DNA of 31,908 bases, taken from positions 1 to 31,908 of the IMG/VR virus record IMGVR_UViG_3300048023_000208. The stretch is one strand, 5' to 3'. Shown here piece by piece: positions 28,122 through 31,908 of the stretch. The stretch's first letter is position 1. Each line of letters begins with the position of its first letter. Under the pieces are notes generated by a model that worked only from the letters and a program-made list of their open reading frames with translations, searched no databases and had not been told where the DNA came from. Made by a program: the position numbers and the translations under genes. Origin of the DNA: a virus.

Positions 28122-28256
28122 CTATTTGTTTTCTCTATATTCTTTATAACAGATTGCTAATGCTTGTTCTGTTTTGTATTCTTTGCCAATTTGGACAACA
28201 CATCTCTCGATGAAGTCTTTTTGTTTCTCTCCTGGTGTTGGTCTTGGTATTGGCAT
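28122..28256 (-). CDS. Small protein with MPIPRPTPGE start (44 aa)
   Basis: A 44-codon gene, ATG 28254-28256 to TAG 28122-28124. The peptide MPIPRPTPGEKQKDFIERCV, then EYKTEQALAICYKEYRENK, matches a small protein often seen in phages near head and tail genes, with a Pro-rich start and two Cys residues in the helical part. It might be a virion or assembly peptide. A different reading frame of 51 codons (28157-28312), ATGA-coupled to the upstream gene, overlaps it; I prefer this frame because of its family resemblance. Confidence 0.6.
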   Translation of the reverse strand: MPIPRPTPGEKQKDFIERCVVQIGKEYKTEQALAICYKEYRENK

Positions 28257-28308
28257 CTACTTAAAAACTGTTTTAGTTTGTTTATGTTTTCCTTCTTTGG
28301 TTGATATC

Positions 28309-28818
28309 TCATAAAACCCAACTGTTGAAATTATCTGACTTGTCTGGATACATACCCTCATTGTTTGCAGCATTGTATTCAGGATACAAATCGTTATTAA
28401 ACGTCATATAATCTAAAAACCTTCTTGTGTAGAACTCTGCCTTATTGCGTGAGTTCTCTACTAGATATTGCACCTCTTGCATCGAGAGAGTCTCTGAGGA
28501 CTCGCTACGATGCTTATATACACCTCCATTGCTAACTTGGTAGGAAGCAAACATATAATAGTCTGACTGAGCAAACCAAATAAGCATAGGTGTTAAATAG
28601 TCGTTCAGGAGTGTTTTGTAGGCTGCATTCGCAGGGAGGTCTATCTCGTTATCTACAATTAACTGTTGCACCTTGTCGTAAAGTACAGTACCCAGATAAT
28701 TCTGTATATGGATATCTTGGCTGACCTCGATAAACTGAATAAATTTATCAGCATCTACAACCCCACCTACAATCGACTTACGTCTTAAGTCATCAGTCGT
28801 TATGAACAGTGCCTTCAT
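28309..28818 (-). CDS. Putative head-tail connector (DUF6712-like)
   Basis: A 169-residue, mostly helical protein immediately downstream of the portal gene and overlapping it by 26 bases. The N-terminus (MKALFITTDDLRRKSIVGGV) and the middle (NYLGTVLYDKVQQLI, DYLTPMLIWFAQSDYYMFAS) match a Bacteroidetes phage family placed in the head-tail connector region. The C-terminus is Asn/Tyr-rich (NNDLYPEYNAANNEGMYPDK). Its function as an adaptor that completes the neck is inferred from position and fold type. Confidence 0.6.
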   Translation of the reverse strand: MKALFITTDDLRRKSIVGGVVDADKFIQFIEVSQDIHIQNYLGTVLYDKVQQLIVDNEIDLPANAAYKTLLNDYLTPMLIWFAQSDYYMFASYQVSNGGVYKHRSESSETLSMQEVQYLVENSRNKAEFYTRRFLDYMTFNNDLYPEYNAANNEGMYPDKSDNFNSWVL

Positions 28819-30025
28819 CTTCTTTCTTTTTAAATAGTGACTTTACTCTATCTATAGCAGATAGTTTCTCTCCTGTTTCTTCTTCACGCTTAATCTTAGT
28901 CTCGATATTGTCTAGCTGAGTAAACTCAATAGGCTGTAGTGTAACGAAGTATAGGTTAAGGTCAATCTCATTAAATGCCAAAATCGTTTTAAGGCACTCT
29001 ATTATCTTTTCTTGGAACGGTCTAATAACAATGTTATCCATAAGTACAGAAGCCGTTCTAAGCTCTTCTGCGTTGTTCCCAAAGCCTGTATTATCTTTTA
29101 TTCCAAGCAGTATCGGAGAAACGACTCTGTGTCCAAGCATAATCTTCTCACGAGCCTCATCAGACAGGAATTGGTATTGTGCGTGAGCATCTGGTAAATG
29201 GATTGGCTCTATGTCTGCTGCACGTTCAGGGTCTTCGTTAAACGCTAGTATAAACTTACCTGAGTTAGACGTTCCTCCGAACTTGTCTTGTATCTTGTTT
29301 TCTATAAGCTGTTGTGCCTCTTCGTCAGGAACTCCGTTATTGAAGTTGATTAGAAGTGATGGCTGAAGCCCATTAAGAATATTGTTTATATGGTAGTTAG
29401 ATACCTCCTCTTCAAGAGAGCAGTACTGTAAACATCCGTGATAATCCACAGGCGCATAGTAATAAAACCCTGGTCTGTAAGGACGAATAATATAAATCTC
29501 TCTAAGTTCACTAGGCTTACCATTACCAAATGTTGGTATACGCTTAGGACTATCTGTAGGCTTATAATCAGACCACTTAGGATGGTAGTAATATGCTTTA
29601 ATCTTACCTTCGTCTGCTTTTTCTGCTCTTAGCGTTTCCATAGGGAAATGCGTAAGAGAAGTAATTCTAGTTTTACTTTTATTGTATACAACCTGAACAG
29701 CAGCTTGACCAAGTAACTTGTAATCATTAACTAACTTTTTTACCTCTTCGTCCTTTAATATCATTTTGAATCTAGCAAACATCTCAGGCTTCTCTTCGCT
29801 GTCTGTTGCGCTTAAGCCTCTACCGTAAATCATATCTACGATACCGTTGATACAACAGGAGTTAGTTGGACTGCTAAGATAGTTGTCTATTAGGTCTCCG
29901 AAGTAGTTATTATCTTCTCCGTATGTTACCCAATCATTGCGGTAATCTTCCTTTATTTCAGGAATGGTGTAACCCTGTAGATTTACTACCCTGATTGCTC
30001 CTTCTGATTTTTTCTTTCTAGCCAT
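28793..30025 (-). CDS. Portal protein
   Basis: A 410-residue portal that forms the ring through which DNA enters and leaves the head. Seen: a basic start (MARKKKSEGAIRVVNLQGYT), the helical wing and stem regions (YRNDWVTYGEDNNYFGDLID, NSCCINGIVDMIYGRGLS), the DYKLLGQAAVQVVY segment, and the DEAREKIMLGHRVVSPILLG motif typical of Bacteroidetes phage portals, followed by a C-terminal helical crown with a Lys/Glu-rich tail (SLFKKKEDEGTVHND). It is downstream of capsid and tube genes, an atypical position. Confidence 0.8.
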   Translation of the reverse strand: MARKKKSEGAIRVVNLQGYTIPEIKEDYRNDWVTYGEDNNYFGDLIDNYLSSPTNSCCINGIVDMIYGRGLSATDSEEKPEMFARFKMILKDEEVKKLVNDYKLLGQAAVQVVYNKSKTRITSLTHFPMETLRAEKADEGKIKAYYYHPKWSDYKPTDSPKRIPTFGNGKPSELREIYIIRPYRPGFYYYAPVDYHGCLQYCSLEEEVSNYHINNILNGLQPSLLINFNNGVPDEEAQQLIENKIQDKFGGTSNSGKFILAFNEDPERAADIEPIHLPDAHAQYQFLSDEAREKIMLGHRVVSPILLGIKDNTGFGNNAEELRTASVLMDNIVIRPFQEKIIECLKTILAFNEIDLNLYFVTLQPIEFTQLDNIETKIKREEETGEKLSAIDRVKSLFKKKEDEGTVHND

Positions 30026-30026
30026 A

Positions 30027-30386
30027 TTAAACTGTTATATATTTCTGTCCTGTTGGAGCAGCAGTGTGTTCTGTGTATTTGTTTTCATTAAGAGACACTT
30101 TTTTATTTTTAGTAGACCTGTCTGTACAGTATATCTTACCTCTGAACTTCACTTTATTATCTCTCTCTACTTCCATATAGTAAACAGAGTTGTTTGTAAG
30201 TATGGTAAATGTTACAGTAAACACCATATAATTACCGTCTTGTACTGCACTTACATTTGTAAGTGTTTCTGTTTTACCTGTGCCATCTTCAGTAAGCGTA
30301 ACCTTATAATCTGTCCCTGAAGGTCTGTAACCTCTAGGTACTATCTTTAATTGTTGGCTTGTCTGAACAGGAGCTAATACATTCAT
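30027..30386 (-). CDS. Beta-rich structural protein (119 aa)
   Basis: I place the start at the ATG at 30384-30386 (MNVLAPVQTSQQLKIVPRGY), preceded by AGTTATATATAT as in the chaperone gene; a TTG 15 bases upstream is in frame. Alternating strands (TGKTETLTNVSAVQDGNYMV, FTVTFTILTNNSVYYMEVER) suggest an Ig-like or beta-sandwich fold, common in minor virion proteins. It lies between the tail tube gene, after a terminator, and the portal gene, so a minor head or tail role is inferred. Confidence 0.5.
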   Translation of the reverse strand: MNVLAPVQTSQQLKIVPRGYRPSGTDYKVTLTEDGTGKTETLTNVSAVQDGNYMVFTVTFTILTNNSVYYMEVERDNKVKFRGKIYCTDRSTKNKKVSLNENKYTEHTAAPTGQKYITV

Positions 30387-30420
30387 ATATATATAACTCA
30401 AAGGTGTGTTATTTGTTTAC

Positions 30421-30448
30421 AAAAAAGCCCCACTGTTAAGTGAGGCTT
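30421..30448 (-). terminator. Rho-independent terminator after the tube gene
   Basis: Minus strand AAGCCTCACT (30439-30448) pairs with AGTGGGGCTT (30425-30434) around a four-base loop, followed by six T's (one G-T pair in the stem). It separates the abundant capsid/tube genes from the portal genes. Confidence 0.85.
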
Positions 30449-30460
30449 ATTGCGTTTAAG
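30446..30460 (-). repeat. Single weaker copy of the 14-bp motif
   Basis: Minus strand CTTAAACGCAATAAG, beginning 11 bases after the tube stop codon and running into the terminator stem. It has the usual orientation but lacks the final GG. Confidence 0.5.
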
Positions 30461-30471
30461 AAGGTACTCTA

Positions 30472-31077
30472 CTAGTTATTACCTACTGGTATTCCTTGTT
30501 GGTCGTCATCAACGTCTACGTCAGCAACAGTTCCAGGTATTACTGTAACTGTAGTTGTGTCACCTAAAGTTAGCTGACTATCTGTTTCTGCAGTAACATC
30601 AATGAAGTTAGCAGGAGCTCTCTCAGTTCCCGTTAACGTCAAGTTGTATCCACTTAAGTCTCCCATAGCAGCTCCAGAACTAATAGTTCCGCCTGTTACG
30701 TCAGCACCGTGCTCAAGACCAACCATAAAATAATTATCGTTATTGTCTTTTACAATGATGTGTGGTCTACCAAATGTCAACAATTTAATTTCCTTGTGGT
30801 CCTTAATTGTTAGTTTTGGTAAAACCAATGTAAGTGCTTGCTCAAAAAATGTTCCTCCTGTATCTGTAGAGGAAGTAATTGTTTGCTCAAGGTTAGAGTT
30901 TCCTTTTAGGTCATATCGGTATGCAGAAACTCCACTACCTAAACCATCAATCATATCAGTATCAGTGCTGTCAAAAGAAGCATCAATAACGCCATAATTG
31001 ATAAAGTAAACTGCCTTCAGTCCTCCTACGGAGTCCTTACAAGGTCTTTCTCTTCCAAGTGATAAATCACAGCTCAT
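30472..31077 (-). CDS. Putative major tail tube protein
   Basis: A 201-residue protein. The segment HGADVTGGTISSGAAMGDLS followed by GYNLTLTGTERAPANF is the pattern I associate with tail tube proteins of Bacteroidetes siphoviruses, preceded by strands (VLPKLTIKDHKEIKLLTFGR, DNNDNYFMVGLEHG). The C-terminus carries an acidic, valine-rich tail (VADVDVDDDQQGIPVGNN) that may be exposed. It follows the capsid gene after a terminator and is itself followed by one, as expected for a highly expressed single-gene unit. The tube role is inferred from motif and context. Confidence 0.6.
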   Translation of the reverse strand: MSCDLSLGRERPCKDSVGGLKAVYFINYGVIDASFDSTDTDMIDGLGSGVSAYRYDLKGNSNLEQTITSSTDTGGTFFEQALTLVLPKLTIKDHKEIKLLTFGRPHIIVKDNNDNYFMVGLEHGADVTGGTISSGAAMGDLSGYNLTLTGTERAPANFIDVTAETDSQLTLGDTTTVTVIPGTVADVDVDDDQQGIPVGNN

Positions 31078-31090
31078 ATTATTTGGTATT

Positions 31091-31128
31091 AAAAAAGGGC
31101 AGGTAGGCTGTCAGGCTTACCTACCCTT
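31091..31128 (-). terminator. Rho-independent terminator after the capsid gene
   Basis: Minus strand AAGGGTAGGTA (31118-31128) pairs with TACCTGCCCTT (31095-31105), 11 base pairs with one G-T pair, then six T's. The next gene starts 14 bases further on, with no promoter visible between, so partial read-through is likely. Confidence 0.85.
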
Positions 31129-31150
31129 CTATGTTTAACAATTTATTTTA

Positions 31151-31908
31151 CTACGCTAGAGTTTGTAATACAAGGTCACTACCGATGCCGTATTGTACAC
31201 CTGCAGTAAATCGCATAATAACTCTTACATTTTGAGAACCGTCTAAGTCACCCATATCTAACAACTTAACTTCGTTGTGGTCAGCTAATAGACCTGTACC
31301 GAAGTAGATGTTAGAAGCCTCACCAGCAACGATGTGGTCAGATGGCATACCTGGTGTTTGCTGAACTTTGATACCTTCAAAGGAAAGTGCATTCCCCATA
31401 TTGTACCACTGAGTTCCTTGGCTACCTGTACCAGCAGCACCTAATCCTGAAGCACCAAATCCACCTAATGCACGAACATACGCCTGAACAGCAGCAGTTG
31501 GAGCATAGATAGTTAAGTCTTCTTTACCGTAAACAGCAGAAGGAATAGCGTCAACTACGTTTCCTAACAAAGAAATAATGTTAGAAGAAGTATAGCTAGT
31601 CTCAGAACCGTTAGCAGCGTCATTTACGTCAGAGTCAGCAGCCATAAGTACTGTAAGACCGTCAAACTCACCTGCAGTAGCGTTTACTCCACCCCAAATG
31701 TTTTGCTCAGTTTTTTGTGCTACTTTAGCAGCTACGTGACCGATTAAGAAATCAGCAAAAGAAGGAGGCAAGTTGTCAAATGTAGAATATCCCATTTGTA
31801 CTGCTTCCCAATCAGAACGGAAGTCCTTCTTACAAAGCTCAAGGTTTACTTGGAACTCTTCAGGTTGAAGGATACGCTCAGTTAGTGTAAGTGTAGACGT
31901 AGGGTCGA
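31151..31908 (-). CDS. Major capsid protein (5' end outside window)
   Basis: The frame is open from the window edge to TAG at 31151-31153, giving the last 252 residues. An internal Met at 31795 is not the start, because the segment before it (RILQPEEFQVNLELCKKDFR, then SDWEAVQMGYS) clearly belongs to the protein. Other landmarks are AAKVAQKTEQNIWGGV, EDLTIYAPTAAVQAYVRALG and VRVIMRFTAGVQYGIGSDLV, typical of Bacteroidetes phage capsids. Roughly 80-110 N-terminal residues are probably missing. The prohead protease is at the opposite window end, as expected if the map is circular. Confidence 0.8.
   Translation of the reverse strand, partial: DPTSTLTLTERILQPEEFQVNLELCKKDFRSDWEAVQMGYSTFDNLPPSFADFLIGHVAAKVAQKTEQNIWGGVNATAGEFDGLTVLMAADSDVNDAANGSETSYTSSNIISLLGNVVDAIPSAVYGKEDLTIYAPTAAVQAYVRALGGFGASGLGAAGTGSQGTQWYNMGNALSFEGIKVQQTPGMPSDHIVAGEASNIYFGTGLLADHNEVKLLDMGDLDGSQNVRVIMRFTAGVQYGIGSDLVLQTLA

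Noticed and set aside
28157-28312. 51-codon minus-strand frame starting MRYQPKKENINKL, ATGA-coupled to the connector-like gene
   Set aside because: It overlaps the better-supported 44-codon gene for most of its length, and its second half is Gln/Lys/Asn-rich shadow-like sequence. It could still be real as a short overlapping gene.

Overview
This window is a tailed-phage genome, most likely a siphovirus of a Bacteroidetes host, probably a marine flavobacterium. The host call rests on three things. Promoters match the Bacteroidetes consensus (TTG or TTTG, a 16-19 bp gap, then TAnnTTTG). Gene starts lack Shine-Dalgarno sequences and use AT-rich leaders instead. The structural and small-protein families are those typical of Bacteroidetes phages. 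Every gene I can support lies on the minus strand, so transcription runs from high to low coordinates. No integrase, repressor, tRNA or CRISPR array was recognised.

Layout in transcription order. 31.9-28.1 kb: major capsid protein (5' end outside the window), putative tail tube, a small beta-rich structural protein, portal and a connector-like protein, with strong terminators after capsid and tube. 28.1-23.4 kb: three paralogous lectin-like fibre proteins and a GIY-YIG homing endonuclease. 23.4-21.9 kb: lysis cassette with a small membrane protein, an M15 peptidase, a 3-TM-type holin, a basic 41-residue protein and a second M15-like protein lacking catalytic residues. 21.9-15.5 kb: an AT-rich origin-like region, then recombination, replication and regulation genes (Erf annealing protein, SSB-like protein, RecA-fold ATPase, RusA resolvase, ECF-like sigma factor, two PD-(D/E)XK nucleases, a dNTP diphosphohydrolase-type protein, a DnaA domain IV-like protein). 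15.3-13.7 kb: terminase small and large subunits. 13.6-9.2 kb: an accessory belt of small unknown genes plus a GP88-family protein, cut by repeat-rich promoter regions. 9.1 kb to the left end: tail chaperone with a probable programmed -1 frameshift, tail completion proteins, two large tail proteins, tape measure protein, and an XkdF-type protease fusion running off the left edge. Protease at one end and capsid at the other suggests a circular map cut between them, with a short piece missing.

The most unusual feature is a two-layer repeat architecture. A directional 14-bp motif, TTAAACGCARTRGG, occurs in at least 14 good copies plus three weaker ones, in tandem arrays with a period near 17 bp. 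It often supplies the stop codon of the gene before it. Short promoters driving the accessory genes are overlaid by arrays of an AATGTTAA-like unit spaced exactly one helical turn (11 bp). The phage also encodes a protein resembling DnaA domain IV, and the 14-bp motif starts like a DnaA box, so a phage-specific replication or silencing circuit is a reasonable hypothesis.

Thirteen credible genes under 60 codons fit the operon structure through ATGA, TAATG or similar overlaps and are listed. All coordinates and repeat counts were read by eye.
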